Source: Carboxylicivirga mesophila | GTDB taxonomy: Bacteria > Bacteroidota > Bacteroidia > Bacteroidales > Marinilabiliaceae | Direction: 5' to 3' | DNA length: 64,000 nucleotides | Assembly: GCF_018271975.1 (NCBI RefSeq) | Contig: NZ_JAGUCN010000005.1 | Coordinates: 124,001-188,000, forward strand | Part shown: in pieces, positions 25,853-35,193 of the stretch | Numbering within the stretch: the first letter of the stretch is position 1 | How the letters are laid out: each line of letters starts with the position of its first letter | The notes under the pieces: model-generated | Database searches by the model: none | Told to the model about the DNA's origin: nothing | The model's input: only the letters and a program-made list of their open reading frames with translations | Program-made: the position numbers and the translations under genes

Positions 25853-28800
25853 TTATGGCTCGTTATTTTCTTCTCCATTACTTTCCTCAGCGGCTTCCTC
25901 ATTAGCGGCAGGTGCTGATGACTTAAATCCTGCAACAAATTTCTTCTTCTTGCTCTCAGGCGCCATAATAAAGGTATAGCCCCTTTCGCCTAATCCCACC
26001 TTCTGCTTACGATCTTCCGCTTTAAGTTCCTGTACAATGCTGTTGAAATTTGAATTGGAAGATAAGGTCTGCATCATGCTGTTCTTATAGACAAAATACA
26101 CCCAGGTATTGGCATCAAACTCAATATACATCTCCAGTGAATTACCGCTACGCTTGCGGGTTATCTCTGCCAATACCTTCACCTCGCGATTGACAACAAA
26201 GTCCTTTATATAGGCCAAGTCAGCTTTCCCATTGGCCACAAAAGCACGTTTTTTTGTATCCCACTCAAAATCAATATTACTAAATAACAGCAATTGATGA
26301 AGTTCGGCTGGTAAGCCTTGCCCCTGTCCTGTTGCATTGCGGTCATTTTCAGCTTTAACAGCTTGCTTTCGCCCACACCATTCGGCCAAACGATTAACAA
26401 ACGTTTCTTTACTTAACTTTGATGCCTTGGCCGATGATGACAGAATACTGCTGTAAAGAACATCCTGGGCCTCAGTACTGAAGAAGAAGTCAATACCCAA
26501 CATCGTAGAAAGCAAAATTTCGTTCTTATCCCTGTTATTAACAATCGTACCGCTGGCTTTTGTTTTTACCTGGTCTAAATCGATGCCCATTTCAATAGCC
26601 CCATGGCCTTGTATATTGCAGTCAGCCTCAGAAAAACGCATTAAGGTACCAGTCGTATCAGGGCTGGCCAGCTTACTGGCCGAAGCTATATCAAAGGATT
26701 GCTCCTTGCTGTTATACACCAGAAATCCCGATGCATTAATCATTGGCACATCACTGTAGTCTTTTCGGTCCTCGGCAAATGATGAGTAAATATGCGTGCT
26801 ATCCTTCGTTATAAAGAAGTCCTTGTAAATATTCTCATATTTAAAATTCTGCAGTTCCTCACCAATCGGTATACGCACTTCTTTAGGATCTATTGGTCCT
26901 TCAAAGCGCACATAAGTTTGTGGTCCTCGCGAGCAACGATGCAACATCTGGGCTCCTCCACTGAAAGTCAACAACTGTTCTTTGGCATTCAGCCTGGCAT
27001 CCCCCTGATAAGCAAAATGCGAGTCGAAGGTAAATAAATCCTGAGGAACAATTTTCGTTTCTGCAATGGTCATTTCCTCTTTACCATACTCAATGTTGTG
27101 CATATTGAGCGTTAGTTTTTTACCATCACCATTAAAATAGTCGTATTTTCCGTAACCTTTGTATTCATACCTACCGGTAATATTAACTTTGGCATCGTAA
27201 AGTGTATGCTTCACCAGTGAGTCCTTATCAATAATAATACGCACACTATCCAGCGGGTCCAGCACTGCATCCTCACGAATGGTTACCATACCATCGTTGA
27301 GTAACAGGTTGGCATCTCCCACCTCTATGTTTTTCACTTCTTCAGCATAAATGGTTTTTGTTTCAACATCGTACATGGCCATAGGCACATAAAAAGCCAG
27401 CGAATCCTGTCGACGATGTGTCGATACAAAGCGGTTACCCTTGGAACCACGTGCCCCCATGTAAATATCGTTTTTATCCATGTCCCACGAGAATTCGCTG
27501 ATAAATGACACATAGCGGTTCTCGGTAAAATCAACACGACTACCACCTGAACGAGACTGGAATGTACCCTGTCGCGTTTCAAAGTCAATGCTTGAAATCA
27601 GGTTAGTAGTAGCAAAACTAACACCTTCCACTTCAGCACCAGAGAGGTTAAAGTCTGAAGAGTCGGCCAAAATCGCATGGTCGCCAAAATCAATATCCTT
27701 AGACTTTACATTGGCACTGCGCATGTAGAAGGTTCCGCCTCCTGTCATACCATAAGGAGTAATTTTGATTTTACCCTGCAGCTGCGCTTCCTCGTTATAC
27801 ATAGTGAAGTTCTGCTCCTGACTTGTTGCATAAAACTGGTCCTGATGCGGCATATACTCCACATATATGTATTGAGAACTGACATCGGGGAATGGTGGAT
27901 CTTCCAGTTGTTTGCCCACAGTAAAATCATGAACCTGCCCTTTCACCATATCTGGTAAAAACGTAAAGTCTTCGGAATGCGAGATGCTTGTCAGATAATT
28001 TAATACACCATTACCTTTGAGTCCCTTATTACTTAAGTCAATGGTATTGGTAAATGTAGATTTACCGCCATAAACAGGATAACCTTCTGGTGGTGTTTCA
28101 CGCCTGAAACCAAGAGAATAATCGGGTCGTATCGTCAGGTTTTCCCTGAATGTGGGAAAGATATTTGACTCAAACTCACCACTGAAGTTAAAGTTCGTCC
28201 GTTTCAGCGTATTGATACTATCCATTTCAAACGGATCGAGCGTAAAGAAAAACTCATCTTTATGATACGCTCCTCCCTGTATTGATGGGTTGTCGAAATA
28301 CACGTAGGACTCAATCTGGCTATTAATGATCGGATAGTGTGGGTTACTCTTAATACCTGACTTATTATCAGGCTCATCAATCTGCAGATAACCGGATAAT
28401 TGGGATATGGTATTACCCACATCTTTTAACACCGGCAGGCCAAAGTAATCCCTGTCGCCCGATTCAACCTTCATCTTGAGCGAGTCGATGTTGCTCATGT
28501 CTATCCTAAAATCATCGTATAGAAACTTAAATCCATCGCCCGATAGTGTTAGCATACCCGCATTGATAGTACCATTAAACACAAAGTTCCGGTTTTCTTT
28601 CAATATAATGGACTGATTACGAGGAAAGAACACAACGTTCTGATGGTCGCAAATGGATATGGTTTCAACGCCATTCAGGTTTAAGTCAAAGTTAAGCAGG
28701 TCAAGACGTGCATTGGTTATTTCACTATCTGTAAGCGAGGTAAAACGAATCACATCATAGTCCTTCTTGCCTAACCTAAAGTCTATGTAATCATTCAACC

Positions 28801-30340
28801 GTTGACGAATTGTTATTTCATCGGTATTAACATTATAACCTATAAACCCATAAAACGACAATTGGATGAGCTGTTGCCTTACCGGACTCTCTGGGAAACC
28901 CATAAACTTAGCATATTCTGCGGCTGTAAATACCTGACCATGAAAATAATTGCTACAGTTTCGAAGTCCCTGTAAAGGATGGATGGCATCCATTCCCTGC
29001 AACTGGTTATAAAAATCTTCCCTGAAATAACTCAACGATTCAAAAAAGGCCTGGTTTTGAGCTGCACCAGTAAGCATACGCAAATCCATGAACTGCGCTC
29101 CAATTTTCCACCTGATCAACTCAACATCCATGCTAATATTGTGGAAAGTATCAAAGTAAGGACTCAGCGCCAAACCTTCGCCATTACGTATAAGGTGTAT
29201 CTCTTCCAAATCGGCCATATACTTAAATATCAGCCCGGGATGATAAATAAAGCCCCTGTCCATTACAATAGATACCTCGGTATCGTTACTCAACACCTGG
29301 TCTTTTCGCAAAGCAAAGTAGAGGGATTTAGCGGTAATAAAAGTTGTATCGTTACGCGAAATAGTAATGGTGGCAGGATTTTCATGGGTACCAGCTCCTA
29401 AAAATTTAGCACCATTTTGCGCAAAACCTCCTTCATAATCAATGTTCGGATGAATTTTATCAATGCGAAAACGTTGCTCAGTAGTAACAAATTTAGGATA
29501 GATGGTTGTTCCGGGTGAGGTTATTTGCATCACCTTGTGTTCCAATGAACCATGCAAGGGATAGTCAAAATAATGACGGTTATAGAACTCCACACTATCA
29601 ACCTCAAAAGCAGGCTTATCCATGTCCACCTCATAGTCATCAAATGTAGCATAAACCATATTGGCGTCAAAACCGCATCGCTCCCAAGTCACCTGCCCCT
29701 TTCGACCCAACCATTTCTTTTCAAGAGGATAAAGAATACCTGAAGTATTGAATATAACGATACTATCCCTTTTTGACACACACACTAAATCAGTTGTGCC
29801 CACATGCAAACTAAGCTTTTCATTGGTATACTCGTAGTTAAACTCACCAGAGCGTGCATACCAGGTTAAAGCCGGAGTGGTGTATATCGCGTTGTTTTCA
29901 ACCAGGTTTTTACTAATTACCAAAAACGATTTGAGATGCCTTAGTGCATACCTGGGCTGATTTAACAAGTCACTAACCGCTTGGTGCCAGTTTTTAAAGC
30001 TTTCTGCTGAATGCTCACTGGTTTTAAAAGCCATTATTGTACTCAAATAGGTATTATAATCGGGATATGGCCGGGCCTTTTTCTTCGCCATCAGGTTACA
30101 AGTCTCAATCATTAGGCCTTTTAGCTCATCCTCCTGTCCCATCCAGAATATTTCAAAGGCTTCGATAAACTCTTTTGCAGCTTTTTTATCTGTTGCCCCC
30201 TTAAAAACTTCCTCCATCTCATTAACAAACAGTTCAGCCTGTCCGCTAAATCTCCCTTGTCCTTTTATGAGTTGTGCTCCAACACTTACAAAAATTAATA
30301 CGGCTAGTAGTCGTTTAATCATATAATTCAGGTTCTTCAC
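25853..30340 (-). CDS. Very large exported protein of unknown function
   Basis: 1495 aa. A signal peptide (about 1-27) is followed by a helical N-terminal region (about 30-150) and then by some 1,200 residues of mostly beta sequence with many short strands, tyrosine- and aspartate-rich. No catalytic motif or lipobox is visible. The tail is low-complexity (SSAPAANEEAAEESNGEENNEP). The stretches near 900-1130 (repeated 'colour' of YDYFNGDGKKLTL, FAYQGDARLNAKEQLLTFSGGAQML) resemble OstA/LptD-like beta-jelly-roll repeats, but this is only an impression. Similar giant hypothetical proteins occur in other Bacteroidota. It starts 23 nt after prmA, suggesting a shared transcript. A periplasmic or surface structural role is possible; I do not assign a function. 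Confidence 0.8.
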   Translation of the reverse strand: MKNLNYMIKRLLAVLIFVSVGAQLIKGQGRFSGQAELFVNEMEEVFKGATDKKAAKEFIEAFEIFWMGQEDELKGLMIETCNLMAKKKARPYPDYNTYLSTIMAFKTSEHSAESFKNWHQAVSDLLNQPRYALRHLKSFLVISKNLVENNAIYTTPALTWYARSGEFNYEYTNEKLSLHVGTTDLVCVSKRDSIVIFNTSGILYPLEKKWLGRKGQVTWERCGFDANMVYATFDDYEVDMDKPAFEVDSVEFYNRHYFDYPLHGSLEHKVMQITSPGTTIYPKFVTTEQRFRIDKIHPNIDYEGGFAQNGAKFLGAGTHENPATITISRNDTTFITAKSLYFALRKDQVLSNDTEVSIVMDRGFIYHPGLIFKYMADLEEIHLIRNGEGLALSPYFDTFHNISMDVELIRWKIGAQFMDLRMLTGAAQNQAFFESLSYFREDFYNQLQGMDAIHPLQGLRNCSNYFHGQVFTAAEYAKFMGFPESPVRQQLIQLSFYGFIGYNVNTDEITIRQRLNDYIDFRLGKKDYDVIRFTSLTDSEITNARLDLLNFDLNLNGVETISICDHQNVVFFPRNQSIILKENRNFVFNGTINAGMLTLSGDGFKFLYDDFRIDMSNIDSLKMKVESGDRDYFGLPVLKDVGNTISQLSGYLQIDEPDNKSGIKSNPHYPIINSQIESYVYFDNPSIQGGAYHKDEFFFTLDPFEMDSINTLKRTNFNFSGEFESNIFPTFRENLTIRPDYSLGFRRETPPEGYPVYGGKSTFTNTIDLSNKGLKGNGVLNYLTSISHSEDFTFLPDMVKGQVHDFTVGKQLEDPPFPDVSSQYIYVEYMPHQDQFYATSQEQNFTMYNEEAQLQGKIKITPYGMTGGGTFYMRSANVKSKDIDFGDHAILADSSDFNLSGAEVEGVSFATTNLISSIDFETRQGTFQSRSGGSRVDFTENRYVSFISEFSWDMDKNDIYMGARGSKGNRFVSTHRRQDSLAFYVPMAMYDVETKTIYAEEVKNIEVGDANLLLNDGMVTIREDAVLDPLDSVRIIIDKDSLVKHTLYDAKVNITGRYEYKGYGKYDYFNGDGKKLTLNMHNIEYGKEEMTIAETKIVPQDLFTFDSHFAYQGDARLNAKEQLLTFSGGAQMLHRCSRGPQTYVRFEGPIDPKEVRIPIGEELQNFKYENIYKDFFITKDSTHIYSSFAEDRKDYSDVPMINASGFLVYNSKEQSFDIASASKLASPDTTGTLMRFSEADCNIQGHGAIEMGIDLDQVKTKASGTIVNNRDKNEILLSTMLGIDFFFSTEAQDVLYSSILSSSAKASKLSKETFVNRLAEWCGRKQAVKAENDRNATGQGQGLPAELHQLLLFSNIDFEWDTKKRAFVANGKADLAYIKDFVVNREVKVLAEITRKRSGNSLEMYIEFDANTWVYFVYKNSMMQTLSSNSNFNSIVQELKAEDRKQKVGLGERGYTFIMAPESKKKKFVAGFKSSAPAANEEAAEESNGEENNEP

Positions 30341-30363
30341 TTGCGTTTATGGCGCAAAATTCG

Positions 30364-31203
30364 TTACTCGGCCTTTATATACGCAACTGCGGTCCAATTG
30401 TTATCTGTTTTTTGAGATATCATCGTTAACCCATGACGAACAGCTTCAGCATCAATGGCAGGTAGGTCTTCGGTATAGAATCCGCTAAAGAAAATTTTAC
30501 CGTTGGTTCTTAACACATTGGCATAACTGACCATATCGTTCAACAATATATTTCGATTAATATTGGCCAATATCAGATCGTATTGTTTATCGCCCAACAA
30601 TTCGGCTCCGCCAAGCTGAATTTGCATATTGGAGATATGATTAAGCTGCAGATTATCGAGGGCATTATTATAAGCCCACTCGTCAATGTCAATACCAATA
30701 ACATCGGTAGCTCCTTTCATGGCGCACAACATGCCCAATATGGCGGTTCCACAACCCATATCCAGCACGTCAAGCCTTTTCACGTCTGCTTCCAGAATAT
30801 GCTGTACCATCAAACTGGTGGTTTCATGATGCCCGGTACCAAAGGCCATTCGCGGATCAATAATAATATCATATTGACAGTGATGTTCCACTTGATGAAA
30901 TGAACTACGGATTATGCAATCATCACCAATAATAATTGGTTGAAAGAAATTTTCTTCCCAAACCTTATTCCAGTTCTGGTCGGCAATTACCTCACTTGAA
31001 TAGCTCCATTTAATCCCTTCAATCGGGCAATAAAGTTCTTCGAGATTGGCATTGGCAAAGTCTTTACTAGGAATAAAAGCGTCAAATCCCTTGTCATTCT
31101 CTTCAAAACTATCAAATCCCATCTCTCCCAATTGAGCAATAAGCAATTCATTGGCCACCTCATTGGGTGGCATTACCAACACCGAAACCTTTGTATATTC
31201 CAT
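30364..31203 (-). CDS. prmA: Ribosomal protein L11 methyltransferase PrmA
   Basis: 279 aa from the Met at 31203. The frame is open up to 31284, but the extra 27 residues are unlike any PrmA and a TACTTTTG promoter element sits inside them at 31220-31227, so the shorter start is preferred. Motifs: DPRMAFGTGHHETT (the PrmA signature), DMGCGTAILGM for SAM binding and ANINRNIL for the catalytic loop. It trimethylates ribosomal protein L11 at several amino groups using SAM. It is followed after 23 nt by the 1495-aa gene. Confidence 0.95.
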   Translation of the reverse strand: MEYTKVSVLVMPPNEVANELLIAQLGEMGFDSFEENDKGFDAFIPSKDFANANLEELYCPIEGIKWSYSSEVIADQNWNKVWEENFFQPIIIGDDCIIRSSFHQVEHHCQYDIIIDPRMAFGTGHHETTSLMVQHILEADVKRLDVLDMGCGTAILGMLCAMKGATDVIGIDIDEWAYNNALDNLQLNHISNMQIQLGGAELLGDKQYDLILANINRNILLNDMVSYANVLRTNGKIFFSGFYTEDLPAIDAEAVRHGLTMISQKTDNNWTAVAYIKAE

Positions 31204-31219
31204 CTTTACTTTTTTTTTG

Positions 31220-31227
31220 CAAAAGTA
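31220..31227 (-). promoter_or_regulatory. prmA -7 promoter element
   Basis: CAAAAGTA on the plus strand reads TACTTTTG on the minus strand, a full TAnnTTTG match 17 nt before the preferred prmA ATG. No good -33 TTTG was found, so strength is uncertain. Confidence 0.45.
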
Positions 31228-31257
31228 TCTAAAAAGTAAATATGCCTGCCGAAAAAA

Positions 31258-31290
31258 GAATCGGATGAGCACATTTTGACTCATCCGACT
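31258..31290 (-). terminator. Terminator after the TapB-like gene
   Basis: TCGGATGAG (31261-31269) pairs with CTCATCCGA (31280-31288). On the minus strand it is followed by TTCTTTTTTC, a good U tract. It isolates the TapB-like gene from prmA. Confidence 0.8.
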
Positions 31291-31314
31291 TTATTCATAC
31301 ATACTTAATTTTTA

Positions 31315-31998
31315 CTATGGCTTTTCAAATTTAGTTAACTCACTATAGCCCATCAACTTGCCTTTTCGATGAGTTTCTGTTCTTACTACACCAACTCCTT
31401 CGGCATACCACTCAACAGAGCTGACAGTCATATTCATGATGGCTTTCGTAACAATATCCTGTGATATTTTGACACAATTAAATGTACCAGCTGGTGTTTT
31501 AACTTCCTCTTCGGCTTCAACCTTTCGGTTAACCACACTAACTGTCATATTCATAGGGATGGGTGTCCCGGTGACCTCCATCCTAATATTGCCATCTTTA
31601 AGCGTTTGGCCTACTTTATAAAAAGACGGAATATCGATTTCATCCATGGTTAATTTTACTTCCATATCCTTGTAGGCATCCATCTGTTCCTGATTCAGAT
31701 AACCGTTCATGTCAATGTAAAATACGCCATCAACACATTTGAAAGTAACCTCACTTTCCATTGGTTCATCTTTAGAGCCAGGGGTTTCAAATACTTGATG
31801 AACCGTAAAACTTGAGGCATTACCATTATGCTCAACGGCTTTCAACTCCTGCTTCACCAGGCCTGTTACTTTTCCCTTTTTGTCGTAATGAGTCAATTCT
31901 GAGCGTGTACCCTCTTCATAGGGTATGTAAGCTCTACATTCCTGCGCTGTCAGGTTTGACACCTGCCACAGCAATAAAATTCCAATAATATACTTCAT
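31315..31998 (-). CDS. Secreted TapB/DUF3108-like protein
   Basis: 227 aa. The signal peptide (MKYIIGILLLWQVSNLTAQ) is followed by a beta-sandwich with repeated antiparallel strands. The EWYAEGVGVVRTE motif and TPAGTFNCVKI are landmarks I associate with the TapB/DUF3108-like family of periplasmic proteins in Bacteroidota. No enzyme motif is present. It is transcribed alone, with a strong terminator at 31258-31290, and is divergent from the sensor kinase that begins 192 nt away. Function is unknown; family assignment is from memory. Confidence 0.75.
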   Translation of the reverse strand: MKYIIGILLLWQVSNLTAQECRAYIPYEEGTRSELTHYDKKGKVTGLVKQELKAVEHNGNASSFTVHQVFETPGSKDEPMESEVTFKCVDGVFYIDMNGYLNQEQMDAYKDMEVKLTMDEIDIPSFYKVGQTLKDGNIRMEVTGTPIPMNMTVSVVNRKVEAEEEVKTPAGTFNCVKISQDIVTKAIMNMTVSSVEWYAEGVGVVRTETHRKGKLMGYSELTKFEKP

Positions 31999-32190
31999 GG
32001 TTTTAAGGATTAAATTTGATTATCAGCTAACTAAGTTATAACATATTTCTCAAGAGTTAAAACATCAAATTTCCATGTTTAAGGCCGTTATATCGTTTCA
32101 TGGTATTATAGCCTTCTTTAAGTCAAACGACATATGTATATTTCATTTCTTTGAGTATCTTTATCTGTCAATCATACTAGGATATAACTA

Positions 32191-34452
32191 ATGCTAATTA
32201 ACCAAACCAAATCGCTAGCAGCTATACTACTGATTCTTATTGGCCAGTTATTAAACCTGACGGCTCATGCAGAAGACCTGAAAGAGATTCTGGTTCTTAA
32301 TTCGTATCATATTGGTTTTAAGTGGACGGCCGATATAAACAGGGCCATCTCTGAACACTTCGAAAGTGAAGAATCTGTGCGCATTTTTTATGAGTTTATG
32401 GATAGTAAACGCTTCAACAGCGATGAATATTTTGAGGCGCTTTATCAACAATACTTCATAAAATATAAAGGTCACAAAATTGATGGCATCATCTGCTCAG
32501 ATAACAGAGCCTTTGATTTTTTCACCCAACATGGAAAAGAAATTTGGGGAGATATTCCGGCAGTTTTTTGTGGGGTAAATAATATTAACGAACAGCTTAA
32601 CCTGGTTGACAGCAGCAAGCATGTAATTGTACATGAAATAATAGATATAAAAGGCTCCATTGAGCTGATTGAGCAATTGCAACCAGACCTTGAAGAGTTA
32701 ATTGTAATATCTGACAAAACTTTATCGGGCAATATATTTTTGAGTCAATTTATTGATGCGTTTAATGCCGAATCCCGAAACTTTTCCTATCAGATAATTA
32801 ACAACACTGAACCGCAGCAACTTAAACAAGCACTTCATCAGTTACCTGCAGCTAACAGGGCAATTTATCTACTGAGCCTATATACACAGCGTGATGGTAT
32901 CCCTAACGAGATGATACATGAAAGCAGGTACTTTTTTAAAGATGTGAACATTCCTTTGTATAGCAACTGGGATTTTCTCATGCCCGATATGATTGTTGGT
33001 GGTCAGCTGCTAAAGGCGCATGATCAGGGAAAACTTTCGGCTGAGCTGATGCAACAAATACTTAAGCATGAGGAGGTATCCTTGCATAACTTTCCGCCTG
33101 ATTATACCATCTTTGATGAACATCAGCTAAACAAGTATCAACTGAATAAGGAAAATGTTAATGTTGATTTTCAGTTAATAAATGAAGAAATCAGTTTTGT
33201 TCGCGCGTACAAAAAAGAACTAATTGTTGTATTAAGCATTCTTAGTGTTTTTATTTTCATAATCCTTCTGCTTGTAGGCGATATCATCAAACGTAAACGC
33301 ATTGAAATTAGCTTTATCGAGAGCGAAAAACGGCTCGAATTGGCCATCAACGGAGCCAGTGAAGGGTTGTGGGATGTTGAGATAAGTAAAAACTACATAT
33401 ACATTAATGAGCAGTTTGCCAGAATGTTAGGCTACCAATCAGCTAACGAACTTACTATTAACCTCGACAATTGGCATTTACATGTGTTTTCGCAAGACGT
33501 GGAGCAAATGAGAGAGGCCTTTAATCTACACAAAGCAGGTAAGGCCGAAGCTTTCCAGTGCGAAGTAAGAATGTGTAACAAAGACAAAAGCTATTCGTGG
33601 TTTTCAATCCATGGAAAGATTACAGAGCTGATTGATGAGGAACCCAATCGCATTACCGGAGTCATCCTAAATATTAGTGATCAAAAAGCATTTGAAAACG
33701 AACTACAAAAAGCAAAAGAGAAAGCTGAAGAAAGTGACCGTTTAAAATCCTCTTTCCTGGCCAATATGTCGCACGAAATACGCACGCCCATGAATGCCAT
33801 CCTGGGATTTACAGACTTGTTACTATATGGTCAGCTGAGCAGTAAAGAGCAAACAGATTATCTGCAGATGATTAAACGTGGTGGCGAAAACCTGTTAACC
33901 CTCATCAACGACATCATAGATATTAGCAAAATTGAATCAGGTGAGCTTAAAATTAGTAACGAGTTAATCAATATTAAGGAACTGGTTAATGAAGCATATG
34001 AGGTAGCATTGAGCCTTTGCAAAAATTTTAAAAAGCATATTGAAATTAAGATAGTCTCAAATATTCCCGATGACCAACCTTTCATCTATACCGATCCACT
34101 AAGAGTTTATCAAATACTATTAAATCTGTTATCAAATGCCGTTAAATTCACCGATAAAGGTCAAATAGTTATCACATATAGTATCAATGAAGACAAGCAC
34201 CTAAAAATCTCTGTGGCAGATACAGGCCCCGGCATCTCCGAGAAAGACAGACATCTTATTTTTGACCGCTTCCGTCAGGTAGATGAATCAACCAATAAGA
34301 AGCATGGTGGAACAGGTTTGGGACTTTCAATTACAAAGAGCCTGGTTGAATTGATGGACGGGCAAATTAACCTCTACTCAAATCCACCTGATGGAGCTGA
34401 GTTTACCATTATTCTTCCCGTCAAAATAAAGCAACACCTGGTTGAAGGATAA
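32191..34452 (+). CDS. Sensor histidine kinase with ABC substrate-binding-like sensor domain
   Basis: 753 aa. A signal peptide (to about 27) precedes a periplasmic domain like ABC transporter substrate-binding proteins of the PF04392 type (about 33-315: KEILVLNSYHIGFKWT, DIPAVFCGVNN). One TM helix (about 343-365) is followed by a PAS domain (about 378-500), a HisKA dimer domain with H528 in SFLANMSHEIRTPMNA, and an HATPase domain with the N box NLLSNAVKF (N649) and G boxes DTGPGIS and GGTGLGLS. No receiver domain or response regulator is nearby, so the partner must lie elsewhere. The likely ligand is a small molecule held by the binding-protein-like domain. Confidence 0.92.
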   Translation: MLINQTKSLAAILLILIGQLLNLTAHAEDLKEILVLNSYHIGFKWTADINRAISEHFESEESVRIFYEFMDSKRFNSDEYFEALYQQYFIKYKGHKIDGIICSDNRAFDFFTQHGKEIWGDIPAVFCGVNNINEQLNLVDSSKHVIVHEIIDIKGSIELIEQLQPDLEELIVISDKTLSGNIFLSQFIDAFNAESRNFSYQIINNTEPQQLKQALHQLPAANRAIYLLSLYTQRDGIPNEMIHESRYFFKDVNIPLYSNWDFLMPDMIVGGQLLKAHDQGKLSAELMQQILKHEEVSLHNFPPDYTIFDEHQLNKYQLNKENVNVDFQLINEEISFVRAYKKELIVVLSILSVFIFIILLLVGDIIKRKRIEISFIESEKRLELAINGASEGLWDVEISKNYIYINEQFARMLGYQSANELTINLDNWHLHVFSQDVEQMREAFNLHKAGKAEAFQCEVRMCNKDKSYSWFSIHGKITELIDEEPNRITGVILNISDQKAFENELQKAKEKAEESDRLKSSFLANMSHEIRTPMNAILGFTDLLLYGQLSSKEQTDYLQMIKRGGENLLTLINDIIDISKIESGELKISNELINIKELVNEAYEVALSLCKNFKKHIEIKIVSNIPDDQPFIYTDPLRVYQILLNLLSNAVKFTDKGQIVITYSINEDKHLKISVADTGPGISEKDRHLIFDRFRQVDESTNKKHGGTGLGLSITKSLVELMDGQINLYSNPPDGAEFTIILPVKIKQHLVEG

Positions 34453-34497
34453 CAGGTTTTATGCAAAGCTTTATATCTTTACAGCAAACAATTAAGT

Positions 34498-35193
34498 ATG
34501 GAGTTATTTTTTGATCCCAAGTTTGATGGGAATGGTATTTTAAACGAAGTAGAAAGCAAACATTGCATCAATGTTTTACGCCATAAAGCAGGTGACACAG
34601 TAACTGTGGCTAACGGCAAAGGTCAATACTATTCTTGCCAGATAATTAACCCACACCCCAAGCGCTGCGAACTGGATTTAATCAATACCGAGGATTTTCC
34701 TCCAAGACCATATAAGATTCATCTGGCGGTAGCGCCTACTAAAAGCATTGATAGATTTGAGTGGATGATTGAAAAGGCCATGGAACTGGGGGTTGACGAA
34801 ATAACACCATTGCTCTGCCAGCATTCGGAACGTAAAAAGATTAGAACTGACCGCATTGAAAGAGTTGTAATTGCGGCTATGAAACAATCTTTGAAGGCCT
34901 ATCTACCTAAAATAAATGAACTAACACCTTTTGATGTGTTCATCAAACAGCTTAAAGACAGTAAAGCCTATATTGCGCACTGCTATGAATCAGACAAGTT
35001 CCCTTTGAGACTGGCTTATCAGGCACAAAGCAACTGCACATTATGCATTGGCCCCGAAGGTGATTTTAGCGAACAAGAAGTTGAGATGGCTGTTAATGCC
35101 AATTTTCAGCCTGTTTCATTGGGTTCCAGTCGACTCAGAACCGAAACTGCAGGTGTAGTAGCATGTCATACAATCCACCTGTTAAATGACTAG
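34498..35193 (+). CDS. rsmE: 16S rRNA (uracil1498-N3)-methyltransferase RsmE
   Basis: 231 aa. The N-terminal PUA-like domain contains HCINVLRHKAGDTVTVANGKG and the C-terminal SPOUT domain contains the trefoil-knot motif CIGPEGDFSEQEV and GSSRLRTETAG. It methylates U1498 of 16S rRNA. Its last 8 nt overlap the start of the MtfA-like gene, so the two are translationally coupled. It follows the sensor kinase by 45 nt and might share its transcript. Confidence 0.96.
   Translation: MELFFDPKFDGNGILNEVESKHCINVLRHKAGDTVTVANGKGQYYSCQIINPHPKRCELDLINTEDFPPRPYKIHLAVAPTKSIDRFEWMIEKAMELGVDEITPLLCQHSERKKIRTDRIERVVIAAMKQSLKAYLPKINELTPFDVFIKQLKDSKAYIAHCYESDKFPLRLAYQAQSNCTLCIGPEGDFSEQEVEMAVNANFQPVSLGSSRLRTETAGVVACHTIHLLND

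Noticed and set aside
28979-29401. 140-codon open frame opposite the 1495-aa gene
   Set aside because: It lies fully antisense to a long exported-protein gene, has no signal, domain or start context, and is explained by the low stop density on the other strand.
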